A DNA stretch of 20,451 bases, taken from the NCBI GenBank assembly GCA_000697335.1, contig JNEM01011931.1, forward strand, positions 1 to 20,451, given 5' to 3'. Origin of the DNA: Conidiobolus incongruus B7586 (Eukaryota > Entomophthoromycota > Entomophthoromycetes > Entomophthorales > Conidiobolaceae). Shown here piece by piece: positions 10,809-20,451 of this stretch (within the stretch, counting starts at the first letter, position 1; the number at the start of each line of letters is the position of its first letter). The position numbers and the translations under genes are program-made. A model generated the notes under the pieces. It was not told the origin of the DNA, ran no database searches, and saw only the letters and a list, made by a program, of their open reading frames with translations.

Positions 10809-11940
10809 TTATTTAATCCAATCCTTGAAATAATCACAAATGTCAGAACTAAGAATGGTATCAACACCACATGAGTCCATTTTAGGGCAAGCACCACATG
10901 GAATGTCTGTTAATCCTTCCTCAACTTTATCCTCATCTAATTTCAAAGCTCTATATCTAATCTTAGATGATTTGGGCTGAGTTCCGTTGTAATACTTGAC
11001 AGGAACACTTGCATCTAGACAAATGATTAGTTGCTCCAATTCCATCACTTTAAGGACTTGAAGAGTATCCTCCTCGCTGAGATCCTTTTCAGTATTAGCA
11101 TTGAATTTAACGTAGGAATGGATTTCGGGCAATGTGGGATACATATCATAGTCAATAGGGTAGAGCTTTCCATCTGGACTTAAAGAATGATCTCTAATGT
11201 AACCAAGACAGACGTCAATCATGTGCTGAACTAACCCATCGTCGAAAGCTTGATCTGTAAAGAAAGTACCACCAGTAATTTCGGATGAAGGAGTCAAATG
11301 GTATAATATGTAAACTTTCTGAGCAGGGTTTTTAACTGATTTGATGGATTTGATTAAGTAATGTCTCTCTAAATGTTTTAAACTCTGTTGAAGTGGATGG
11401 TCTGAAAGTCCAGTGATTTTTTTAATATTACGTATCCAAATACCTATTCGCACATACAATGAGTATATTGAATATATGCTAGGTTTAGCGTTAATAAATT
11501 ACCTTCAGTATTGGATTCTTTAATAGCATTATAAACCATCTTCTGTTCAGTGGTTAAATCAGCAACTCTATTAAAATTCAATTTAAGCAATATGAATTTT
11601 TTTAAATTCGATTTTTACAATTACCTAGAATGCTCTTCAAGATCGACAGCTTTACAATATTGTTGGTCTCCTTTTTGTTTAATTTCTAATAAATTCTATT
11701 CAACTTGCATAAATACATTATGAATAATATTATTGATTAAAATATGGTTACTCTCTTAATTAAATCATTTAATAATTGGACCTGACCTTCTAGCTTGGGG
11801 AACATTTGTAGCAGTTCAGAGGTAGCAATGCCGATTTCAGTTTTTAAAGTGGCTATATAAATTTCCACTTGTAAATCTGTCAAATGAAATTCCGAGTGAA
11901 GTCTCTGTTGTAATTCATTTTCATCTTGAATTTCGTTCAT
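10809..11940 (-). CDS. RPC34: RNA polymerase III subunit RPC6 (RPC34/RPC39), 4 exons, 319 aa
   Basis: This subunit belongs to the Pol III-specific heterotrimer that contacts TFIIIB and opens promoter DNA at tRNA and 5S genes. Exons are 11940-11752, 11695-11625, 11567-11503 and 11443-10809, with introns of 56, 57 and 59 nt. The 319 aa compare with about 316-317 in human and yeast. N-terminal winged helices are followed by a block containing GIWIRNIKKITGL and then VYILYHLTPSSEITGGTFFT, matching human RPC6 closely. The C-terminus carries the four-cysteine cluster of the family's iron-sulphur site: Cys291, Cys294, Cys300 and Cys311. An upstream in-frame ATG at 12018 would add a Lys-rich stretch of 26 residues with no family counterpart. 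I chose 11940 because it starts just before the first winged helix and keeps the promoter motif at 121 nt rather than 43 nt. Confidence 0.95.
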
Positions 11941-14337
11941 TTTATCAAGTTTTTTATTTAGTTTATTTATAAATTGGTATTTTTTATGGAATTTGATTAT
12001 TTTGCATCTATTTTGCACCTGATATAGTGTTTTTTAAATTTGATTAGCCAAATTTTTAACTTATGGGATTCTTTATATTTAATATTATTTAATTGGATGA
12101 CAATAATAAATAATACTAATTAAATATCATGTATATAAAAAATAAACTAAAAAATAATAATAATAAATATTTCAAAATAATTGTTAATTTAAATAACACA
12201 AAGATTTATTTATCATTAGAATCAGTTCCAATATTTATTTCTTTACAAATATTATTACTTTTTTCTTTAAATAAGGTTTTTATATATTTTAAGTAACCAT
12301 AATATTTACATTCTTTTAGTTCTTATGTTATCATATTCTATATATCAATTATAACAAATAGATTTATTTTTTTAGATAATATATTAAATCATTTGAAAAT
12401 AATTATAAATTATTTAATTTAAAAAAAAGCGGAGAATTCTTCATATATTTCAAATATTGATAAATATGTATAAAGGAATTTTTCACTTTATCTATTTAAT
12501 ATATATTGCACTAAACAACGTCAATAATAATATATTTAAATTAATATCATTGGATAATTTGGAATTCTTTAAGAGGATATTATGGTTTCTTTCAAAAAAT
12601 ATATGTATATTAAAATATTAAGTTGTCATTAAATTAAAATGATTTGAGTTATTTTCATCACTTTCGATTAATTAAAATTGAATATATGCTCAAAAAAGAG
12701 ATTTTATTAAATTGTATTATAATGATTTATAAAAGTTTTTTTTGAATTTAATTTAATTTTAATTGAAAGATCAAAATAATTATTTTACTCATTATTATTT
12801 TTGGAAATAAAATAATATATATTTTAGATGTCAGTTTAAAAACTTGAAGAATATTCAAAAGATTACGTATTTGTAATATCCCATTTAATTATATGAATTA
12901 AGGTGCTATAAATTTATCCAACCTTGTATAACCAATTTCAGAATTGTATTGAGATTAATATTTATCAAATAAGAAATTCTAATATCAAGAAATATTATTT
13001 AAAAATGCTATAAAGGATTGTCCTTATCATATGTATGTTTATTTTAGAACAAAAAAGTAATAAATTGGTTTACAATTCAACATTTTTTTACATATTATTT
13101 AAATTATTTGTTAATTTGAATAATATCAAAAATGATATTAGTATATGTGATAATTATTTTGTTAATATATGAAAATTTCATTATTTAATTATTTAATTAA
13201 TTTTGTTTTAATAACAAGTTCACTTTATTATATATTATTGAAAGTAATATACTTTCGAAGGGAACAATATATTGAGTATATATAATTTGAATATATAATG
13301 AATGTCCAGTTTTACTTTAAATAAATATATTAATAAAAATCGAATATAAAAATATATCACTTAGATATTTAATAATATTGTGAACAAGTATATTATCTCA
13401 TATATTTTTTACAATACTTGAAAAATACGATCATTGTTTATCGAAAAAGAAAAGATTTCATAATTGTAAAATTATATGAATTTGTTATCATAAGTTCAAC
13501 CATAATATTATTTATTCTTAATAACTACAAAAAAGTTAAATTTTAATAAAATGTCAATTTAACCTAAACTAATTCTATTTCAGACTTCTAAAAATTTTTT
13601 AGAGTATTAACTTTAGAAATTGAATTATTTTATTAATAAAAATTAACTATGAATTTAATAATCATTAGTAGTGATATTTGCTTTTATTTCATGTTAATTC
13701 AAGTGTATATTATAATGAATTAATGAATATAACATGACATATCAAATATCAATCAAAACTCAATCTTATGTAACCCATTGTTTATCTTGAAATTAATCAA
13801 CAAATATTTTTTGTGATAATATTTTATTAACATAAAAGAATCGAGTGACAAAATATATTAAAAGCATTAAATTTCTTTTGATTAAAATATATTAAATAAC
13901 TCAGTCAAGTAATAAAATTATATTTATATTTATATTAATACTAATTACATAATGAATTTTTTGAGAGTTTAATACTGTAAAATTTTAATTTTATGATAAA
14001 GTTATACATTATAATATATATTTTAAAAAATAAATATTATTAAAAGTCAAACAAGGTTAAATTCTAAAATTAAATCTCTGAATTTGAAAAGAGATAATAT
14101 AACTACAATAGATATTTTAATATAAACCGCAAAATTGAGTATTAAAGTATAATATAATCACAAAATATAGCATCAAATTACTAAAGAGTTGATGCAAGGT
14201 AAACACAAAGTAGATGATGGGTTGGATGAGTTTTCAAGAGAATTAGTAATCAATGCAAGATGAAACAATGTAAGGATAAGTATAATTCTCAATTAATGAT
14301 TTAATTTCAATATTTTCATAGTGTTGGGTTAATTAAC
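11941..14337. other. Long AT-rich intergenic region between RPC34 and ATP16
   Basis: These 2.4 kb contain the RPC34 promoter at the left, with the shared motif at 12061-12070, and the 3' end of ATP16 at the right. A less AT-rich strip at about 14170-14300 directly precedes the ATP16 stop and is probably its 3' untranslated region. Between them I see only AT-rich DNA with stops in all frames, no tRNA-like boxes and no tandem array. Confidence 0.55.
12061..12070 (-). promoter_or_regulatory. Putative promoter element AATCCCATAA upstream of RPC34
   Basis: This is an exact copy of the shared 10-mer in RPC34 orientation, 121 nt before the chosen start codon at 11940. Its distance supports that start over the ATG at 12018. 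Function is inferred from recurrence. Confidence 0.6.
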
Positions 14338-15033
14338 CTATTTGGCAGCAGAAAGAGCGGAGTTGAGGGCTTCATAGACTTCAACTTGAATTTGAGCTTC
14401 AGCCTTTTCAGCTTCGTTGTTAGTGGAAGAAGCAATACGTTGAGCTTCAGCTAAACCTTGGGAAACGGCCTAAATAAACAAATTTAATAATAATTCAAAG
14501 AAGTGTATCAAATTAGATTACTTCGCGATCGAATTCATCGAGAGAGAAAGCTTCGATGGCGTTGATGTTCAAAGAAGAATCGGGGTTGATGACAGCGAAT
14601 CCACCAGAGACTATAAGGTAAAGATTGAATCGTTAGTTATGAAGGAGTTTTCAAGTCGCGAAAGCATATTTACCAAAGTATTTTTCAGTCCTGTTGGCAT
14701 CAACAATAATTTCAACAACACCAGGCTTAAGTTGTTCAATGGAGGCGACGTGGTCGGCTAAAATACCCATATCTCCGGAAGTAGCAGACAAATTAACTTG
14801 TTGGACTTCGGTTTTTTTGAAAAGAGCCTGGTGAGGCAAAACAAAGTTGAGAGTTAATTTTCCTTTACCAGAGGCAGCAGCAGCTTCACTGGCATAAGTA
14901 CGGACTAGAAAAAAATTAGTTGATGTCAGTAAAATGAGAAATTTGGTGCAAATTTAATTGAAAAAAAAGTCTGAAAAATACCTAATTTGGAGGAGTTGAA
15001 GATAGCGCGAGTGAAAAGACGGGAAGACATCAT
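14338..15033 (-). CDS. ATP16: Mitochondrial F1 ATP synthase delta subunit, 4 exons, 167 aa
   Basis: This is the eukaryotic delta subunit (bacterial epsilon) of the F1 central stalk in the mitochondrial matrix, coupling rotation of the c-ring to gamma. Exons are 15033-14982, 14904-14674, 14610-14522 and 14469-14338, with introns of 77, 63 and 52 nt. The 167 aa compare with 160 in yeast Atp16. Residues 1 to about 22 are a basic, Ser/Arg-rich mitochondrial presequence, probably cleaved near RTYA. The beta-sandwich follows, with LNFVLPHQALF, VNLSATSGDMGILADHV, LKPGVVEI and SGGFAVINPDS, each aligning with yeast. The end is an Ala/Glu-rich helical hairpin typical of the family. The gene starts with two ATGs in tandem (15033 and 15030); the first is used here. 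Codon choice is rich in C-ending codons, like ADE3, fitting high expression. Confidence 0.96.
14939..14955. repeat. Perfect 7-bp inverted repeat in ATP16 intron 1
   Basis: AAATTTG and CAAATTT flank a 3-nt loop inside the 77-nt intron 14981-14905, the third-longest intron in the window. A hairpin in the pre-mRNA is plausible. With its 17 nt removed the intron would have the common length of about 60 nt. A functional role is unproven. Confidence 0.45.
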
Positions 15034-15130
15034 TTTAGCTATTTTATTGGAGATTGATTGCCAATAACTCAATTAATGACAAATCAAAAATCCTCATATA
15101 TCAAATTCAATAATATTTTATATATTTTAT

Positions 15131-15140
15131 TTATGGGATT
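15131..15140 (-). promoter_or_regulatory. Putative promoter element AATCCCATAA upstream of ATP16
   Basis: This is an exact copy of the shared 10-mer in ATP16 orientation, 98 nt before the start codon. In gene direction it is followed by an A/T run containing TATATAAAA-like sequence, but the other copies do not share that. Function is inferred from recurrence and position. Confidence 0.6.
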
Positions 15141-15489
15141 AGATTATTAACAAATTAAAATATTTCTACCAGTGTTTTAATTTGGTAGTTTAATTGAACA
15201 ATGATATTTTTAACATTAAGTACACACTAAATTTTCAATTTTATTGTAATAGTATTTCTTCTTTAAGTAAATATTATAAAATTATAACAAATATAGAGTA
15301 TATCAAGATTTTATATATTATATAGTAATTATTCTGTTCAATTTATTCAAAATATTTTATAATATGAAATATATAGAATACTTAATACTCTTTTGAATAT
15401 AGCATGAGCCAAATTTCAAATACAGTTCTGTCTATCAGAGCAACTTGAAAGGAAAAATATCAAAACTAAAAGCTTTAAACATTAATTAC

Positions 15490-15538
15490 TTTTACCAATA
15501 AAAATTAAGAATATTCTATTATATTTTTATTGGTAAAA
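15490..15538. repeat. Perfect 16-bp inverted repeat with 17-nt loop
   Basis: The arms TTTTACCAATAAAAAT (15490-15505) and ATTTTTATTGGTAAAA (15523-15538) are exact reverse complements. The loop contains a further 10-bp palindrome, AGAATATTCT. There is no flanking direct repeat that I can recognise and no gene within it. It may be a hairpin transcript, a remnant of a small inverted-repeat element or a cruciform; the sequence alone does not decide. Confidence 0.6.
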
Positions 15539-18314
15539 TATTATATAATATCGAATCAGAATTTATTAAAATATTCAATTTATCTAATATAAGACTTGGG
15601 TAATTTTGATAATTTTTTTACTTTAACTGAAAATGCTATTTTTGTGTTACAGATTTAAACTGATATTGAATAATTTTTAAATAATTATCTTTTAATGCCC
15701 TATTAGTGTATATTTAAGTTGATAATAGTTTCTGTTAATTTCCAGGGTACTAAATTTTTTGATGATTGCTTCAGTTGATTTCAGATTTTAAATTCCTATC
15801 CCTTCATGTTTAAATTCGTATTAGCTCCATTAATGTTATTTGAGAATATTACTTGCTATTATTGTGAAATCGCGTCCTTGTAGTTGCATGAATTTTCGAA
15901 ATTTTGCGTATGAATCTATTTAGCGCTTTAAATTTCAAGAGTGTACTATGTTTCATGGATGTAATATTAGCCTTACCCTTTAGAATAGTGAATATGTATA
16001 AAAATTTACAATTTTCCAAAAATTTATCTATTCACAAGGGCAAAAATAGGATTGTTTTTGGATTTTTTTAAAAAATATCAAATATTGTATATTTCATTCA
16101 CCAATATATGAGATATGAATATTACTGTATATATTTGAAAATTTTTCAATATATTATATAAATTCTATTTTTATTTTAAATTTTTGTTTTGATAAAAAAT
16201 ATTCAAATTTTAATACTAACGAAGTCTATAACTTATACCTAAAAAATTATAGTATTAACCAAAAGATATATATTTATCATATTTTTTATTCACTTCATTA
16301 GAGGGCGTTTTTGATCAATATTGCCATATCTCAAATGTTTGGTGAAATATAAATTATATATATGATAAGATATTTTACTATATTTCAATGACTAGATAAA
16401 TTTCAATAAATATATTATAAATCTTTAATTTGTATTTGTATAACGTACAACCATCGTATACATTAAGTATCATCTAATACATAGTTATACTGTCGCTATT
16501 ATTCAATATATCAAACTTAGTGGTGTGTACTACTTATAGAAGATATTTCAAATTGTCAGTCATTATTATAATTATTTATACTTCAATTGGTTAAAATAAT
16601 ATACTTTTAAAGATATTTCTTAAGTATTTAATTCATATCCTGAATTCTTGTAAATTAATACCTTAGGATCCTTTAAGATAAATGGTAAACTTTGCAACTT
16701 TCATTCTTTCATTAAAAAGATTTGCATTATGATTATTTGAAATAGATGATAAACGTAGGATTATTGGAATGATTTTTTCAATTATGGTGTTTTTTCATGT
16801 CAATGTTAATTCAGGGATTTGACTATAATAAATTATTATAAATATATATATGTACAATTGAAAATTCAAATTGTATAAATTTAATATTTGATATTTTCTT
16901 AATTTTGTAAACTCTAATTTCAAATTAAACTATTTTATATTTATTGCGATGATTATATATCATCTCCTATTTTATTAATTTCAATTATGTTTTTTCTTCA
17001 ACTTGGAATATTTCATAATTATTTAATAATATGTGAAATATAATAATACCATTTTTATATAAAAAATTGAAATGGTGTTCAAATTTAGAGAAAACACTTT
17101 AGAAATTTTAATATGTAAATAATTTGGTTAATTGAGTGTTTTTAATTGAAATATTAATTATTTTTATTTTAATATTTATCTGCTTTGTATTAATTCGGTT
17201 TTTAAATTTTCATAAATTAAAGTTATACTACATAATTATTGTCATTATTAAATGTATTATATAATCTGAATTAATATAAATATGTACCTGTAAAATTATT
17301 AATAATGATCTATATAGCTTTACCAAATAACCTTCTTTTATTTAGTATATAATGTAAGGATATGGATTAAAATATTGAATGACACATTTATTTATAATAT
17401 CTTTAGTTAAATTTTGAAAATAAAATGAAAAACTTGTTATAATTAAACTATTTATAACTGTACTACTACAATTGACATATTTAAAGAAATTTTTTTAATC
17501 AACAAATATTACATACAGACATCATTAATATTCTTTAAATAGTTCATCTATAACATTTAATTTAAACTTTTTATAGTTTTGGCTTATTCTTAAAATAAAT
17601 GACTCATAAGTATAAAAAAGTCAAAATAAAATAATATAAGTGTTCACAACATAAATTATAGTTATTAATGCTATTTAAACTAATTATATATAATTATTAT
17701 GTATTTTAATAATATTGATTTAATCACTTCAAATTTATGATCATTAAATTATTCAAATTATAGTAATTCCATATTGGCAAGAAATATTAACTTTATTAAA
17801 ATTCATTGAAATAAATATTATATTAATATTATTATATAGCTAATAATACTAGTAATTCCCTTAAAATTCTCTATTTAATCACCTATTAAATTTTGAATAA
17901 AATTTCTAATCTAAAATTGTATTTTGATTTTTTTTTAAATTAAAGTATTATTAAGTAATAAATTTTTAATTACTAATTATATTTTATAATTTTAAATTTA
18001 TATTAGGATAGTTATTTTAATTCTAAATTAAATTATTTAAGGTAAATTATGTATAAAATAATTACTATTATTAAAATAGATAAGGGTGAGTAATAAGGTT
18101 AAGATAAATTGATTTTTATATTGTGCTAATTTGGAATATTATGATGTAATAGTATCAAATGGGCTATGTCATTTGAATAAATGAGGGGTTTCTAATCACT
18201 AAGTCAGATCTCATTCAATGATTTACGTTTATTCCAGTTAATTAAGTCAACTCTAATTAAGATTGTTTAATTCACTTTTTCACTATTTAATCTGCTTAAT
18301 AACATTCTCTGACC

Positions 18315-18324
18315 TTTTATATAT
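18315..18324 (+). promoter_or_regulatory. Possible TATA box of the WD40 gene
   Basis: TTTTATATAT lies 38 nt before the WD40 start codon in a locally less AT-rich context. This gene is the one member of the window without the AATCCCATAA motif, so a different promoter type is plausible. In AT-rich DNA such a match is weak evidence. Confidence 0.25.
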
Positions 18325-18361
18325 CTCTTCACAATTGTACAATTAATATTAATACTACACA

Positions 18362-19736
18362 ATGACAGTTTCTTATCATGAGTAAGTTGTTTATATACTC
18401 ATAAACTAATTAACAGTCCTGTTTTTTCTGTTTATATTATTCTGTTATTTAAAAACTTACTCATGTTTTAATTTTATAGAGATGAAGCACAGTTCACTGT
18501 TGGCAGCCCTAAACTTCATAATCAAAGACTTACAATTCAGCACTGGTAATTTCACTTATTCATTGAATTTTTCTTAATTATTAATTCTATCAAAAAGGCA
18601 ACTGCGAGACTTGTTAGCCTGCCCTGACAAAGAAAATGAGATATATCTTGTTAACCAGTTTAGCGTTAACAGATATAATACAATAACTAAACTTGTAAAG
18701 TTAATTTTAAAAAACAACTGAATAATTTTAAACTAATTTTAATATAGAGTACACCTGTATTAAAATATTTAACTTATGCACCAACTTCTATGACGATAAA
18801 GTATTTTAATTTTGATTCCGAAAATAGGCAATATTTTTAACATTATCCTTTTAGTTATGGATATTTAGCTGTAGGAGGTCAAAGAGCTCAGCTTACTGTT
18901 CGTCATTTAGAGAGTAATTGGTAAGAAATGAATTTAATTCAATTCTTAAAAATTAGGTTAATAAAAGCATACAGGTCTGTCTATACTACTGTTGGAGGTT
19001 CGATTAATAATTCTTTAACAATATATGATCATCATAACAATAAGAGATTACTTGTGAGTAATAACGATGAAACCATCAAAGTCTTTTCTTTACCAGACTT
19101 TAGAAAAGTAGATACAATTGAATTTCCGACACCTGTCAATTATGGTATAATTGAATACATTTAGTATCATAATTTACCATTTTAATGTATTATGGATATT
19201 ATTTAGCTTCTGTAAGCCCTGATGGAACAAAAATGGTTGCTGTTGGTGACTCGAATCAAGTGTTTTTATATGCTATTCAAAATGATACCTTCCAACTTAT
19301 GGCCATCAACACAGCTACCGCAGATTCGGGCTTTTCTTGTTCCTGGAATCAATCATCTGACAAATATGCAGTGGCGAGTCAAGATGGATATGTGAGTGTT
19401 TGGGACATCCGCCACAGCGAAAAAATTGCAAAGTTTGCAACAGAACAACAGGCTGCAACTAGAAGAGCTGCACGATGCGTTAAATTTTCACCTAGTGGCT
19501 CGATTGATTTAATGGTATATAGTGAACATGTCTCCTACATTAATGTTGTTGATGCTAGAACGTTTAACACTCGTCAGGTGATTCGAGCAGCCCCATCAGG
19601 TCATGATCAAAATATTTCAGGAGTTGCATTTTCTCCATCTGCGAAATCTATTTTTGTTGGGTTAGAGAGCAATGTGTTGGAGTATAAAGTGGATACAACT
19701 ACTCGAAGGTGCTTTGGTGCTGGTACTATAATCTAG
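18362..19736 (+). CDS. WD40-repeat protein with DUF2415-like motif, 7 exons, 333 aa
   Basis: The exons are 18362-18381, 18480-18545, 18598-18694, 18748-18800, 18855-18920, 18975-19144 and 19207-19736. They join in frame to 333 aa with introns of 98, 52, 53, 54, 54 and 62 nt. The protein looks like a single beta-propeller. Blade-like blocks include YGYLAVGGQRAQLTVRHLE, VSNNDETIKVF, VSPDGTKMVAVGDSNQVFLY and YAVASQDGYVSVWDIR (about 211-226). The stretch ARCVKFSPSGSIDLMVYSEH (about 246-265) followed by VVDARTF matches the short DUF2415 signature with its Asp-Leu-Leu/Met core, found in WD40 proteins of fungi and plants. No enzymatic residues, signal peptide or membrane segment are visible. WD40 proteins usually scaffold complexes; the specific role is unknown to me. 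Exon 1 encodes under seven codons, and its splice site lies in a 12-bp stem. Retaining intron 1 would end translation right after exon 1. Confidence 0.9.
18377..18465 (+). promoter_or_regulatory. Potential RNA stem masking the 5' splice site of WD40 intron 1
   Basis: CATGAGTAAGTT (18377-18388) and AACTTACTCATG (18454-18465) are perfect 12-bp complements. The left arm spans the end of exon 1 and the whole GTAAGT donor (18382-18387). A nested 6-bp hairpin, GTTTAT with ATAAAC (18389-18406), stacks directly inside the stem. The right arm ends 14 nt before the acceptor AG. If formed in pre-mRNA, the stem would compete with U1 binding; this function is inference from base pairing only. Confidence 0.5.
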
Positions 19737-20451
19737 TCTAATTTCCTAATTTAGTCCTTATGATTGGATACATATTCAGTAGCTTATATTTTGCTATGAT
19801 TTTATTAGGTCTGAAAACTACATTATATCCTTGTACACTGTCAAACTTCGTAATAGTTTGAAATATGCTGAATATTATTGAACATGCTTTTTGTACATTA
19901 AATTTTTTGAATCTAATAATTGATATCTGTATACATAAAAATATTTTAAATCACTAGCGTATAATGCTCAAATTATATTTCTGGTATTTTTATTATTTTA
20001 ATATTAATGGTTATAAATAGAATTAAGGTTTTTATAAATTTATGAATATTTTCACATTATAATATAAATTTTTGATTCAAGTTCATCATTATTTAACCAA
20101 CAAGAGCAAATAATAATCAATCTATTTTTAATATATAAAAAAGTTTGTAAATGTGAATAATTTTTAGATTAATATGAATTTAATTTCAACTATTTTGTAT
20201 TATTTACAGTACCATTTTTGAGATTCACTCCCTAACATTTAATTCAAATTTGAGGTTATATAAACTAATTATTAAAATATCTTGAATACAATTTTCAAAC
20301 ATATAATCAAATAATAAAAGTATATAAAGTGTTATAGTAGTTGGCCATTTTAACATAATATTACCTTGAATTTAAAGTAATGGGAAATTTTTTAATTTCT
20401 GATTTTTCAAACATATTATTAGTTTGAAATGAATAAATATATACAAAGTTA
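19737..20451. other. Region downstream of the WD40 gene
   Basis: The first 150 nt or so after the stop codon are less AT-rich and are probably the WD40 3' untranslated region. The remainder to the window edge is AT-rich with no open frame, repeat or RNA gene that I can support. Confidence 0.55.

Larger units (their letters stand above)
15034..18361. other. Long intergenic region between ATP16 and the WD40 gene
   Basis: Both flanking genes are transcribed outward, so this 3.3 kb holds two promoters. Near ATP16 is the shared motif at 15131-15140. A perfect 16-bp inverted repeat lies at 15490-15538. Two pockets, about 15640-16060 and 16440-16700, are less AT-rich than the rest, but I found no coding frame, tRNA boxes or convincing snoRNA there. 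The last 300 nt before the WD40 gene are also less AT-rich and probably its promoter. Confidence 0.55.

Noticed and set aside
11941-12018. N-terminal extension of RPC34 from the ATG at 12018
   Set aside because: The extra 26 residues are Lys-rich with no counterpart in the family, and the start would be only 43 nt from the promoter motif.
12871-12890. TATCCCATTT resembling the promoter motif in the RPC34-ATP16 gap
   Set aside because: It has several mismatches to the 10-mer and no gene start nearby.
15755-15800. Possible C/D-box snoRNA start (TGATGA)
   Set aside because: No D box at a suitable distance and no terminal stem could be found.

Overview
The window is a strongly AT-rich piece of a eukaryotic nuclear genome (roughly four fifths A+T by eye). 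It carries seven spliced protein-coding genes separated by very AT-rich spacers. The gene set, the protein similarities and the many short GT-AG introns fit an early-diverging, non-yeast fungus. Fungal clues are a dCMP deaminase with the N-terminal P-loop domain of fungal Dcd1, a yeast Ade3-like C1-tetrahydrofolate synthase, and a yeast-like ATP synthase delta presequence. An augmin subunit and a zinc-bearing Mediator subunit 27 argue against budding yeast. The exact taxon is inference.

Layout, left to right: empty AT-rich DNA (1-1137); dCMP deaminase DCD1 (minus, 3 exons, 314 aa); Mediator subunit MED27 (minus, 9 exons, 378 aa); a divergent promoter; a probable augmin subunit HAUS4 (plus, 8 exons, 333 aa); tail-to-tail with it, cytosolic C1-tetrahydrofolate synthase ADE3 (minus, 9 exons, 940 aa); a 1.4 kb gap; RNA polymerase III subunit RPC34/RPC6 (minus, 4 exons, 319 aa); a 2.4 kb gap; mitochondrial ATP synthase delta subunit ATP16 (minus, 4 exons, 167 aa); a 3.3 kb gap; and a WD40 protein with a DUF2415-like motif (plus, 7 exons, 333 aa). 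All seven models were rebuilt by hand. Every exon junction keeps the frame, and every protein has about the length usual for its family where that is known. I found no mobile elements, tRNA or rRNA genes, or viral relics.

The genes are housekeeping genes and do not form an operon-like system. DCD1 makes dUMP and ADE3 supplies one-carbon folates, so both feed thymidylate synthesis, but their proximity may be chance. MED27 and RPC34 act in Pol II and Pol III transcription.

The most notable signal is regulatory. The 10-mer AATCCCATAA occurs exactly four times, and GATCCCATAA once. All five lie 77-121 bases before a start codon and point with the gene, upstream of DCD1, MED27, HAUS4, RPC34 and ATP16. 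This looks like a shared promoter element that I cannot match to a described one. The second notable signal is a perfect 12-bp inverted repeat in intron 1 of the WD40 gene that would bury the 5' splice site in a stem. All 37 introns are 49-129 nt, mostly 50-57, and the three longest each contain a perfect short hairpin.
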